Below, piece after piece: positions 23,657 through 36,600 of a stretch of 64,000 nucleotides of DNA. This DNA comes from Branchiostoma belcheri (Eukaryota; Chordata; Leptocardii; Amphioxiformes; Branchiostomatidae), in contig NW_017803379.1 of the NCBI RefSeq assembly GCF_001625305.1, positions 636,801-700,800 of the forward strand, in the 5' to 3' direction. A program made the translations under genes and the position numbers. Under the pieces are notes generated by a model, which searched no databases, was not told where the DNA came from, and worked only from the letters and a program-made list of their open reading frames with translations. Position 1 is the first letter of the stretch. Every line of letters starts with the position of its first letter.

Positions 23657-25311
23657 CTAAAGATACGTGTAGCACAAGGAGTTGGGCCACTGTTGGCCAA
23701 TGGCTGCCTGACCATGTCCGAACGCCTGTGGAAAGTCCGGCAAACCGTTGGGCATTTGATGAACTTGAGGCGCGTAGAGTGAACTTGACAGCCCAGCTGA
23801 ACTTGACGCCTGGTAGCCGACCCGTGAATAGTCTTCCCGACTTGCAGTATAGTTCGATGAAGGCGTAGAGGGGTAGCTAGGGGTGCTCGGCATCCAACTT
23901 TGCGGGGCAGTTGTCAGAAGACCCTGGTTGCTCTGCGACTGAGCTGGGAAGTTCATATTGAAGTTGGTTCCGTAAGGTTGAGACGGCATGTGTAGCATGA
24001 TGGGGGCGTGATCCCCAGACCCAGCCATTCCCATGGTGGAATTTCCTGGCATGGCCGGCATGGACGGGTCGGAAATATGTCCGGACTCGTCTTGCCAGTT
24101 CGTGATGAGATCGGCAATGTCCGGATTGAAGATGTCCAGAGAATCGGAAACTCCCGCCGCAGGATGGCGATACCCGTCCAACGGCCACGACCCGGCCACT
24201 GCGCATGTCTGGAGGGAACCGCGGTGTCCTGATTGGTTACCTGGCTCCGTGAAGAAAGATGGAGGAAGGTTCCTCTTCCGCAGAGGCACGCGCGTCCTTC
24301 CCCGGGTCGGAGCCGGGTTCACCGGTCTCTTCAGGGTGTTCGGGTCGAATAAAGCTGCTAGAGACTTACTCTGTACACCGATGTGTGAGTCCCGGCGAGA
24401 CACGGGCTTGTTCGCTGTGGCGGCTTCCTTGTCGGAAGCGTTGTCGTCCTTGTCATCGTTTTCCCCATCACCGGGAGACAGTTTCTGTGTACACCGCTTG
24501 ATCTGCTTCTGCAAGTACTTCCTAATAGTACAGACGGGAAAAAAGATTATAGATAAAGCACGAGAACTCTCAGGATTTGTAACAAACAACACTCTCATCA
24601 CTATTATTTTATTATCATCGTCATAGAAACGCTGTTATAAACAACCCTCTTTGAAACAGAAATGTATCAAATTAATGTACTCCGCTGCAGGACAAATAAT
24701 GTTTGCCAAGCCGTGCCCTAGATTTAGATAGAGTGCATATCATTGTGATATATGATGTACACCAACAAAGATATATACATCATGATCACTCTTATGATGC
24801 ATCTAGACCAACTGTGTAACGTAACATACAAAAAACTTCATCTCAGCGTAGGTACAAGGCTTTATACAAGGTACAAGGTAGGTACAAGGCTTTTTCCCTG
24901 TTTACCCATGACCTGTACTTAGCTCGTTAGAGCACAAGCGTACAATAAAGGTCTTTCATTAAAAATATATATATATATATAAAAGACTTTAATTATCATC
25001 ATATGACATTATAATGTCCTTGATATTTCGGAATCGTGGAGAAGTAGTCCTTACCTGTGGTTGACCTTCCGTCGTGACCTTGACGGCCTGTCCAGCGCCA
25101 GCTTGATGCTGTTACATGCTGTGTCCATAAACGACAGCAGAGAGTCGGTTTCCACCTCGCTCGAGCGTGGGGAGGGGCAGGCGGGGGAGTGGCTAGGGGA
25201 GGGGGACGGGTTACTCCCGGGGGTGGCCCCGGGGGAGAGCCGCTGGGAGGGGTGGGGAGGGGGGTGGAGTTCCATCAGCAAGGGGCTAGAGTCAGACATG
25301 TCCAGCCGCAT
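23657..25311 (-). CDS. FAM181: FAM181-family protein with YAP-like TEAD-binding loop
   Basis: Two coding exons, 25055-25311 and 23657-24521, joined AG|G to give 373 residues. The family block is split by the intron: LLSFMDTACNSIKLALDRP, then SRRKVNHRKYLQKQIKR. About residues 164-178 read VPLRKRNLPPSFFTEP, matching the conserved FAM181 motif, which resembles the omega loop of YAP that contacts TEAD. FAM181A and FAM181B have been reported as TEAD binders. The C-terminal half is Ser/Pro/Gln-rich and of low complexity. An acceptor at 25353 on the minus strand suggests a further 5' non-coding exon. A second in-frame ATG 12 bases later (25297-25299) could also be the start. Vertebrates have two genes; this may be the single pre-duplication gene. 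Confidence 0.82.
24966..24981. repeat. (AT)n microsatellite
   Basis: Short AT dinucleotide run in the FAM181-like intron. Confidence 0.8.
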
Positions 25312-25352
25312 CGGACAGCTTTTGTCGGTCCACGTGGCTGGCTTTAATCTGG

Positions 25353-28300
25353 TGGACAGGACTGTGTGAATGAAACACATGAAACGGATTATTCGCTGTA
25401 GAATGGACAGCGTCCCTCTAATCGTTTAACAATGTGGGTAGTATTGTAAAAGGGACAGACCTATGCAGGATGGGGGTTTCTATAGGGTGTGTTAAAGCGC
25501 TTTTACTGGGGAATGGGGTGATTCTGAATGACAAAAGAACTGCCATTCAGCAGGGCGTGAGATACGCAAATAAATGCTGCAGACGAACTTCCGAATTTTG
25601 GGTAGAAAACGAATAAGATTGTTTCTAACTCTCCAATACTTTTTGTTTGTATGTAATACAGAGGATATGTTTTCTGTGTTTCATGTAGTTTGAATGTAAT
25701 ATCAGAGAATCTCTATGACTACCCGTAGAAAAAGTTTCGTTTATAGCGTTCTAACAACTCATTATGATCACACAACACAAAAGCTGTCATGCAATTATAC
25801 AATGTTTCTTTTCCCAATGGTTCTGAATATCTGCGAGCCGCTAGCCAAAGACAAATGAACAATGGAAATACACAACAAGCAGATTTAAGCCTCCATCTCT
25901 TAAAGAGAAAAAGACTACCATACTTGGTGACAAGTCGGTGTGTTTACAATTGTGTCATTGGAAATATGTAAGAATTCTGTTTGTCATTATACGGTATAGA
26001 AAACGTGTCTTGTCAGAAACCAATATTGAGTCACAAAACCACATCCTTTTCCACAAAGCGTGTATACCGTAACCATTTTCTGACGTAGTAAATTGTCAGC
26101 AAGGGGTGATTTAATATATGAAAACGACATACATTTCTCTCAAAACAAAATTTGTGCATCCCCGTACAGTCCATTCTCACGCCGTAACGCATAGAAATGT
26201 ACCAGCATTTGTACGACAGTCTGTCCAGCTGTTTAAGATTGAAGATCACTGGTTAAATTCTTCACTTGCATCTCGTAAATTGTGGGCCAATACTGGGCAA
26301 ATTCTGTCTCCTCACCACAAAAGCAACCATCCTACCACAAATGTTATTATACCTCCTGTGCGTAAGGAATACCGTTTTAATGCATCTCGGGGCAACGCGG
26401 TAAATTCGCTTATTGCACTCTGCTATTTTGGTGCAAATTGGGGTCAATCAGATCACGATCCCGTCTTTTTATCGCTTCCTAGCGGGGTCTCCTCGCAAAC
26501 TGACCTTTCTCTTAAGGAAACAAGCGGCACATTCTTTACCTGGTGGCTTTTTAAAACACAAATTCTTGTGTTTGTAAACTGCTTACTTGGAAATGGCAAG
26601 TCGGAATGACGAAAACATGCTCCAATCTAATTTGGAAATTCAATTTTCCTATTTCGTATCTTATCATCTTCTCATTAGAGATAGCCTTATTGTATTAAAG
26701 TCATGTAACAGAGTAACTGCTGTTTTTCAGAAAATCTTACGCGACAAAATGAGGAAAGTGGTCCCGTATTCAAAATACTATTTCCTGTGGCACGTTCCGA
26801 GTTCTAATCAAAAGGCTGTGAGAAGTACTTTAGACAGCTTCTAAGGAAACAATGATCTGCTTTAGTCTAGATTTAGCCTGTGTAGCTTTTGGAGATGATG
26901 GGCTCAAAAATCGTCTTGAAATCATATTCACGTCCGATATTTCATTCAACATTGTCTCATTCGGGCCACGTGAAGCATAGTTCATAACACGAACACAGCA
27001 CCAAAGTAGATAGTTGCAAGGGAAGTAATTAAAGACAGTGGGATTGTATACATATAAGATATACAATTCTGCTTTCTGTGTAAATGTTTCATATAACACA
27101 TGTACTAACCTTGACAAGAGATCAGTCTGTAGAGACGACGATTTGTTGCCAACTACAAGAGTCAGCAAGCCACCATTTTTCTGCCACTGCACTCACGACT
27201 CAGTCCTGTTTCTGGAACGACCCGCGGATGTTGGCGGGAACAGAGACGTCAGCGGACGCGTGGAACCTCCGACGGTCCTGTAGGTGGTCTGGTTTGATAA
27301 AGACCCTCGCCTCACAACGATGTCGCTGTCGCTAAAGTTTGGAAGCGTTCCTGTAAGACGCACAGCTCCCACCTAACTCGAAAATCTGATGCTTGCAACA
27401 CAAATACAGACGTTCGCTTGTTTCTGGCTAGTCGGTGGAGGAAATTCTACCAACAGTCGTCCGCAAACCGTACAGTGGTTTCTCTGTGATATGACAGGTC
27501 CGTGTCCACCGCGAGACAGATAACTACGTTCTATGTATCGATGACTGGGCCGTGATAAGCGGATTAAGGGATCCCCGTGCAGTCAAAGCTTGATCTCTGC
27601 CCGTGAATGGCCGCCCTGCTCCGCCGCACGGCACCGTACAAACAACTGGTACCCGCCGGTGCTTTGATGGATGGAGGGGGGAATAAATTTCTCTGAAGCC
27701 GCTCAATTCCGCTCGGCTGCTTCCGAAAGAACTCCGTAACCGACAGCAGCTGGTGTGGTCGACTTCTTGCCTCGATTATGAAAATCAGCTCCCCGTGTGA
27801 CAAGTCGAGTGGCTCGGTAATAGGGCGGTCGGCTCACTCGAGATGCGGAGAGAAAAGAGATCCTTTCGCGCTGGTGAGATGTCCGGTGTGTACGCAAATC
27901 AGTGGCTGATGACCAATTCAAGCTAGTGATGTGTGCAGCGGTTCAATAGTTCTGCAGAAAGGTTTCCACCCCGCTAATCCTCCAAGGTCTCGACGAAGCG
28001 TCCTCACTCCCAAGTTCAGAAACTGAAATCTGGTTACCGGAAATGTCGTTTGCAACTGGCGCGGCACCATGCAAATAAAAAAAAAAAGTCAGGAAGTGTG
28101 CTGTCGGTAAAGCACGAACTCAGGTCGTCCAGCTTCCTGTCAAAGACGCTAGCTGTGCACGTCAGCTCAGTGCGACCGAAATGGCAAAGTTGACAGTGGC
28201 GCGCTCTGTGTAATTGTGTCACGAGCTTTCACACACTAACTGAAGCCCCCTTGTACTCCTGTGCCCTATTTGCGGCGGAGGAACGAGGCCCCACACGGAG

Positions 28301-29009
28301 AACAACTGTAAACGAGCAGTTCCGACCCTCCGAGTACCCTGGTCATTCACGGGACAGTTTTGTCCCAGAAGAAGCGCTTTTCATCCCGAACACAATGCCG
28401 TGTTTTCCGTGCGGATCTGAGAAGAAAAGGACATGCAAATACGTCATGGGAGGGAAACATAACGTGACCTGTTCTACGTCCCCCGTTTTGGGATTTCTAC
28501 TCCAAAACCCACGGGAAAAGTATTTTCTAACGCTAAGAAATAAAACATGTTTCTTGATACAGCGTGCTCCCGCGCCAATTCTACCCGCAAAATCCTCGTT
28601 AGAACCACTTGTTGTGCGAGGCAGATGTGGACGCTAATTAAATTGCCATCAAACGTAGCATTAAAGAGACTTTGCTGACAGAATCACCCAGTCGTAACAA
28701 AACATCGCATTCACCTTCAAAAGCGACATTCTGCAGCGAGGAAAACGTCACGGTGCATTTTCCCGCCATATTGCCCCTATTGAGCCATACGCATAAACTC
28801 GCATCGACTGGAAAATGAACAATAGTGTTGCGATATGGGATAATTGTAAGAAAGCTTTCTGGTCCCAAAGTGGAAGCCCATTTTCCTATTGTTTCATCAG
28901 TGAGAGAGACCCATTGTTCCCGCTAGTCATTGTGTTCGGTGATCACAGAAAAACCGCTATGAATAAAACGGGGAGCTCTGAATGCCAGCTTGACATGGCT
29001 GGGGGCCTG
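25353..29009. other. Long gene-free interval upstream of the FAM181-like gene
   Basis: Several open frames of 60-163 codons occur (for example 26118-26609) but none shows a family motif, a plausible splice partner or coding-like composition. It probably holds the promoter, 5' exon and enhancers of the FAM181-like developmental gene. No simple repeats or transposon ends were recognised. Confidence 0.4.
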
Positions 29010-29033
29010 TGACGTCAATACGGATATAAATAG
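29010..29033 (+). promoter_or_regulatory. Orphan CRE + TATA core promoter
   Basis: A perfect palindromic CRE, TGACGTCA (29010-29017), is followed by TATAAATAG (29025-29033), a strong TATA box. A start would be expected near 29055. The only orientation with a good TATA is plus, pointing away from the FAM181-like gene. No recognisable coding exon lies downstream to 30600, so the transcript could be non-coding or begin with a distant exon. Confidence 0.45.
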
Positions 29034-30290
29034 CCGCTGGGGAAGGCTTTATTTAGCTGCGCAGGGTCGCGTCTCATGACTTCTGACTTTCTCCCCCACA
29101 AATTAAGGGGGAAGATTTAGGATCGCATGCCGGTCACGCAGAGTGCACGGATTCCTTCATTCATTTCTGCCGGATGTAATTGAAATACGCCCGCAGTAAT
29201 GACGACATCAGTGACTTCCTTCACAGTGTTACGAACAGTGCCTTGTCTTCGGGGAATTGTAGATTAACGAGGATTTAACGACTTTTATAGTGAGGTATTC
29301 AGCAAAAACCTTAGCTTGCACTGAATCTGAATAATGGAGAGGAGAGAGGGAAGTAAGGGGCATGGGAAACTAGAAGCCGGGAGTTTCAAAACAAAGAGTT
29401 TGAACATTTCTTGTAAGAAGCTGCAGTGAATGGATCAGCTGCAGTAGAGAGCTTGATCCGTTAGATGGCTCTAGGTGATGCACAGTTTTAGACTACAGAG
29501 ATATCAAACGCCATTTAAGATTGTAAAACTTTGTAAATAATTGCTTAATAGTTAAGTTGAAATTATCGTAATACTCTCTTCGCACCTGTGGCAAGGCCGG
29601 GCTGCTCACCGGTGCATAACTGACAATGGCAATATAGCTGATGAACAAAATATACAAAACAGGATTAATGAAGAGATCTTTATTTTACCTTAAATTGTCT
29701 AAAATACGTACAATTCATTTCGTTTGTACAAATCATGTACAGGCGAAAGCAGATATACATGCGAATACACACTAGTATTAATAGTACAATACTAAGATCC
29801 TTATCCCTCCATTTGTCCAAAGGAGATTTTGATAGTACGTGCATTTAACATTATTGTATAGCTATTTGAAATGCGTTTTGATATATATATTCATGCAAAC
29901 CCGATATGACACTTCATGCTAATGATACCATGGATCCTACACGCAGATTAAGAATACAAAAGTAAATAGTATCTACAAAATGTAATAGCTCGTACATGGC
30001 AGATTACGTCCATCGTTATGTGCAACCGAATCGATTACGAGTATCAACTCACTTTTCCTTCTTTTTACATATATAGTGTAATGATATAAGTATAAAACGT
30101 AATTTCATAAACACCAGTAGCCACCTTGTAGACACCGAGTTGACACACGAGCGAGATACCGTGAACATTGCTTGATATTAAGTCATATAACACCAAGTCC
30201 TTGGTAAAAACATGCAGAAAGATGACACATGTCATTCTTTACTTTGTGCGTGCAGCTTAAAACATCTATCCCTTCTTTTTGATTATTTAT
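29034..30290. other. Intergenic; distal part may be SLC6 3' UTR
   Basis: No gene seen. Minus-strand AATAAA signals lie at 29679-29684 and 30295-30300, either of which could end the SLC6 transcript whose stop codon is at 30625. Confidence 0.4.
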
Positions 30291-30412
30291 CCCATTTATT
30301 TAGTACTGAAAAGTATTCGACTTCAAAAAAGCGCTAATCGGTAGTATGGAATAAGTGTTTGTTATTTGTATACTAGTACTACGTATTTTTCACCTTATGT
30401 GCCACCACAATT

Positions 30413-30537
30413 CTCTATATGGTGAATCAGTGGGATAGCACCCCTACTGTCTCATTAATTTACCGGAACGAGATTCAATACTTCTCTATATGGTGAATTA
30501 ATGGGATAGCATCCCCATTATCCCATTAATTTTCGGG
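30413..30537. repeat. Two-copy tandem repeat of about 55 bp
   Basis: Two diverged copies begin CTCTATATGGTGAAT and contain GGGATAGCA followed by a CATTAATTT block, head to tail. They lie in the probable SLC6 3' UTR. Confidence 0.65.
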
Positions 30538-30624
30538 ATTTACATTTTACTAAATAGATGGTATAAATAACTAAAGCTCTTATTTTGACAAGTTTTTCCC
30601 GTTTTTTTTTTCAACTTCAGAGGT

Positions 30625-33600
30625 TCATATATGTGACACTTTGATGAGGGCCGAGTCAGGGTCTTCGTCACCAACTTTGGCATCAGCGTGGAGAATCTTC
30701 ACGTCCGGGTAGAGCTTCCCGTTATTGACGCTGTACGTCACATCCGGTTCGGGTTTGGGTGCTGAGCTGGACGGACCCCATCTAGCGGCGGGTCGACATG
30801 CTGCACGAATTCTCTGTAAAACGATATAAACGTATGGACTTAATATAAGCACCTGGGATGTACAATTACTATTGTACAATTGTATGAAAAAGAAAAGGAG
30901 TCTTACTTTGTCCATTTCATCTCCCAAAGCCGCACAGCGGAATATGCTCAAATTTAGCTTTTCGTGTTATCATCAAAATATAGCATTATGGTTAAATTTC
31001 ATAACCCTGTGCATTTTTGTTAACTGTGGCTATAACAGATAAGATCACAACAACGGATCGCAGGCAGTAAGCAACGTAATGTTAGGTTTCTAGATGCTGG
31101 AACCACCCACAAAATCTCGCCTGGTGTTTCTCACAAGCGGCTCAAGAACCTACAAAAGGGTGTGCATGCATGTGCATTACGTACCTCGAGAATGGTCCCT
31201 TCTTGCCGCCATATTGTCAGGATGGCGACCAGTGGTATCATGAGGATGGAGGAGAAGGCCATGAGCAGACCCAGGTTCACCGCCCAGCCCGGGTACTCAA
31301 TGCCGTTATACTGCACTGGACTGTAGGTCACCAGGCTGAAGATAAGGATAAACTGCAGAGAAAGAGGCACGAGTTTTAATGGTAGGGGCACAAAACATGA
31401 AAGTTTGCTACATATGTACACGTTGTATCACCACGAGGTTGTTGTAGTTTGTCAAAATTATAATGGCACCTTTTCATGTGAGAGTTGATGGTGCCCGGAG
31501 ACAGAAAATGGTCACTGACTTCATCAAACTCTTTTACGATTTGACCATAATTTCTTAGAAGTTGAAAGTTAACTCATACACAACATGCAGAAAACGATCG
31601 CAAAGTAGCCTCTGGTCAAATGAGCTAGTATTAGGAATGTTGAAAGTTGTAGATGAAGAACTGACCAGCATCAGCGCCGGCGAGACGAACATCCAGCTGA
31701 TTTTGAAGTAGATGTTTGGTTCGTGTCCGATCATGACCTTGATGTTGGCGCTGAAACGTTTGATTCCTGGAGAGAGGAGTATAGATAAACGTCGCTAATG
31801 TTAGAAAAGCTACGTAGCATTTCTTAGGAACAAATTGTCACTTAATGTGCAATATGCAAAATGAAGTAGAAAAGTCATTGTCTTAAGTACGTAAAACAAT
31901 ACATTGATAGAGTCTACCGTAGATCCAAGAAATTCCGATCGCCTGGAAGAAGGCCGTCACGAAGAGAGAGAACCCAGCCGCGTACCAGTCCATCAGGTTC
32001 AGCCAGTAGATACCAGCCTGGGAGCGAGACAGAAGGTCCAAACGTTAATCAATGTGCTGGATATCTAAGAATTGCTTTCTCTAAAAAAACAAATGACTCA
32101 CTGGTCCTAAATTCATGTAGTTTTGAGGGCATTCGTGTGGAGATATGTACCAGTTATATATGATTCAATCGAATGAACTGAGTTGACCATAGAAGGCTGT
32201 ATAACCTCCTTCGCCATGTCTATACAGAAGAATGTAACGTTATATGGTATAGCTGGTAGAACGACTTGCTTACGACAGTCTTACCTGAGTGCATTGAGTA
32301 AGCCCGAGCAGATACATGCTGACGCAAAAGCCGAGAAGCAGCCAAGTCTTGTACTTTGACAGCAGCTTCGGAAACTCGTCTACGAGGGCTGTGGTGATGG
32401 TCTCCACTGTCATGAACTACAGATGAAATATGTAAAAGTGTTTGTTGTGTCACCTGAGTGATGTGGCACCGATTGGGTTGACGTTCTCAACCCCCACGTA
32501 CACACACACAAACTCCTGAAGTGTATCACGAAGCTGATTTGAACACACTACAAGGTATTTGTATTACAAAACTCATGACTTACGAAAGGCAGGTGCCAGT
32601 AGACATGTGCACGTAGCTAGATCCTCACTGAGGAAGATCTGAGACCGAAGCCGGATACGTTAGAAGACATCGCTACAGTCGGAGAACAAGAAAGTGGAAA
32701 AAGAGAAAGTATAAAGAGCAGCCAAGGAGTGCAAGTGACAGGAAGATAGAGTGTAACCTCAGGAAAAGAAGAATATACCTTGTATAAGAAAAACGTCATC
32801 CCCGCGGAGAAGGCAGCACCGAAGAATTGAGAACAAGAAACGACTGAAAAGTTGATATGTTGTAAGAGACAAGCAATATTTACCATACTGTCCAGACCCA
32901 GCGTCAGGATCATGAAGAACAGACAGATGGCCCAGAACGGGGAAGCCGGGAGCAGGGTCAGGGCTTCCGGGTAGACTATGAACACCAGTCCGGGTCCTGA
33001 AAACATCACATGTGGTTAGTAAAACGGTCTCATGACTCTCTTGTTCTGTAGGCAGTAGCAATGATACTGCTCTCAGTTTATGAAAATTTGCTTCGTTTCC
33101 GATTAACAAAGCAAAATCCAATTTCTATTTCTCAAGTAGGCAAATCATGAACGACTATATTACCCTTACTTATTAGTCTAAACAGAAAAACATTTATAAC
33201 AGAGGAACATCATTATGTTTACCGAAGGAAAACATATTATATTTGCTCATTTCCTCCTCCTCCTCTTCCTCTTCTCCAAACACCTAAAAATCGTAGATAT
33301 TTTCGTAATTAGAGCTTGGAGGAAAATGAAATTCAGCATGCTGGTAGGTTGGTACGTTAGACATTGAACCTTGGTCATTTTGGCCAACATAGATGTCAGA
33401 AAATGATTTTATTGGCAAAAAATGGGTGAAAAAAGTTGCATTTTAAGCCAAAAATCGAACAAAAAGAACGCGTTTGGAACATTCGAACAACCATGGAACA
33501 ATGGAACAGCGTGTTCGATAACCGCGGTCAATGACCCTAGCGCTACGCACGGAACACCCGAGATTTCCAAATATGGGCATCCGCCCTTGTATGACACGAG

Positions 33601-36600
33601 AAGAGATCGGTGGATCAATGTCAGCGGTCAGTTTTCATTTTTCTTCGTAAAATACGGTCATATGAATACCAGTCTCGAGTAGAGAATATTGCATTGGGAT
33701 TTGGGGTTCAATATCCACAATTAGGACTGCAGATTTCCACAGAACGCCGGCGACTTTGTGTAATTTTTTGCATGTCACCGCCGGCTCAAATACAAAAAAA
33801 CACTCATAATTTACACTAGCTCCTGACTTGATAGAATCTCGTATGTATAGAGATTTAGGCTTGCTGCCGTTTTGAAAATAAAGTAAACAGAATTGTGTTC
33901 ATCTGTAACTATTGTCGACTTTGTAATGTGGGTGCGGGGCCGGGGGAGGGGGGCGGTTTCTTTACGTTTATATAAACATGGATGTGACATTACATTTTGT
34001 CGTTTTGTCAGACAGTTTCAATCTTTTTCGGGATAACACAGTACAGTACACGGGATAAGCATCAAATCGGGATTCATCGGGATATCCCGGGATTTTTCGG
34101 GAACCATGTTGACTAAGATTTTTACAGACAGACGGTGCAGCGCATGTTTGTTTCCAAATTATGCATGATGATAACAGTAGCACAAACGAATAGTGTTTTT
34201 AATCAAATGTTTTTTTTTAATATCGAAAATTTTAGTGGCTTAATAATGTTTAGAACGATAACAAAATAATACAACCGTCTTGGTACGAGAATTTCTGTCT
34301 GACCTTGCGACGTGGACGGCCCTAAGTACTGCTTTTGATGTCACCCGACCCGCGCTATCTAAGATATAAAATCTAACACATCCACGTGCCATGTCGCCAG
34401 AAGTTCATTTTTCTCCTAGATAGGGGAGGTCGACGCACGGAGCTGCGGAAGGGAGATTAAACATTATACAAAAGAGGGGGGGGGGGGGCGAAGCATAATT
34501 AAAAAGTTCTTTACGCCTCTTGGCTGTGTTTGCGATCAGCGACGAACAAGAATTGGTACATTTCTGTGACTGGGCCACGTTGCCACAGAAACGGCACGCA
34601 GCATAGCTATCACCGCGCGGCGCCCAATCACAGCACACAGACGGGGACCCGCCCACTGGCTGGGCGGCAAGATTTCAAACTCAAAGGCTCGATGCTCCGC
34701 CCCAGAGACTCCGGCCGCCCTGGCGATTGTAGCGATTTTCCGCCTCAGTCCTGCAAGCGGCATTGTATTTTTCATTCCAAAACAACGTTTTCACAAGTGA
34801 CATCGAGAACGAGAATGCTTTTTCCACCGGAAGATTTTTTGCCAGCCGCGTGGAAGTACTTGCTTTCAGGGTAATACGTACGTCAATGGACGTGGTCGGA
34901 TCGTTGATTGTTGATGCAAGGGTTTATTTATTTTATGTGTACGTGTTTGCATGGGAGGGGTGAGACGCTTGCCGCGGGATTTTGATGTGCAAACGTTCCT
35001 AATTTTCGTAATACAGAGACTACTTGACGCAGTCTGCTTATGAGAAGATGAGTAGACCTCAACAAGCCAGTTTAGTACAAGATGTCACAATGAAATACAA
35101 CTACTACTACAGCCGGTACGCCCCATTTTATTTGAAGGTTTATAAACTTGCCGAAACTCNNNNNNNNNNNNNNNNNNNNCGGTACGCCCCATTTTATTTG
35201 AAGGTTTATAAACTTGCCGAAACTCACCGGAGACGAAGGGGTTATTAAAAATTCATTCCTGCTATTTTCTTACAGTTTTCGTGAGTTTTTCGCTGCACAA
35301 TAGCTTTGTAAAAATGTAGCAGTTCACCTATTACCGCGTGAGGAACGCGTCATACACAATATACACTCCTGTGCTATCGGTGAATAAAAATTTTGGCAAA
35401 GTGACTGACGTCAGGGTGCTCCATTGGCCCTGCCCAGATCGCCCGACAGGACGTAAAAATAAACATTTGGCACGCCGCCATCGGTGACAGGACCCGCGGT
35501 AGACTTGGAGATCTCGCACCACACGCGGATATCTCGCGGGATTTTTCGGGACGCCTATCCCGAAAAATTCCGTATCCCGATGATGCATATCCCGTGATTC
35601 TGAAGTTATCTCTACTAAACATAATAAGGATAATATCAGTTTCTGATCACATTTGAAATGCTTACTCTCCTGTTTGTATCCTCATAAGACTCTTAAGATT
35701 GGACCTCTGCTAGGAAAGGAAGCAGAACTTGGTCCATGAGAAACTGCGGAGGAACCTAACAGAGCTGAACCCAGCCATCCACAGAAGGATACAACACATC
35801 ACAACCATTTCTAGAAACACATTATATCTCCATTTTGGCCAGTAAATATTCATTATGTATGTTAAATTTGCATAATATATGTAACAGTTAAGTCATGTAT
35901 AGCTTTTAAGTATGTATGTATGGTTTTATAGAGTGTGTAGTTCCAATATTTTACACAACTGTAGATTTTCATTATCATTGCAATGATTTTCATATAAAAT
36001 TTCAAAGAACAATTATTATAGAAGTGGGTATATGCACTGGCTCGGCGATCAAAAGAACAAGTAAAACCCAACAAAACTGGCTTGATATATATCTTATATA
36101 CTGTAGTATAAAGACTAAAGTGTACTGTAGGAATTAGTTCTTCATATCATTGTATATCATTTCATATGATATACGTATTTACAATTAGCCTTCTGTCATG
36201 TATTTGTAATAATAATAAACTTATCATCATTATTATTTCAGCCTACGTCCTGTTTCCTATTTACAAAAATGTAATAAGGTAGTGAGATGAGCGCAGCAAA
36301 GTCCTTTGTAACTAAAGCTGTCAAAAAGACTTGAAGTTTACTTGCAGTCTGCAGAGGATGTCATTGATTAAAGTTACATGCTGTGGCCTAATTGCAAACA
36401 TGGTAAGAGTGTGTGCTGAGTGAATCATTGGTACTGTGGTATGTAACTTTATATATCCTAGTATCTCCTATACATGGCACTACAAGACTAGTCTATGGTA
36501 ATGATCTTTGAGTGGCAGACGGGTAGACTTGGCCTTACAACGGCAAAAACATTCAAATTCCCCAGTTATAACGTTGATGTTACTCTATAAACAGCATATA

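Noticed and set aside
26118..26609. 163-codon frame upstream of the FAM181-like gene
   Set aside because: No family motif, no splice support, and composition like the surrounding non-coding DNA.
32759..32860. Extra SLC6 exon reading [12 protein letters not shown]
   Set aside because: There is no acceptor before it, and exon 32884-32996 joins 32285-32416 directly in phase with the family sequence (GLDSM|FMTVET).
34020..35600. Repeated CGGGATTTTTCGGGA blocks near 34.1 and 35.5 kb as element ends
   Set aside because: The blocks are short and their surroundings do not align as direct or inverted repeats over any useful length.
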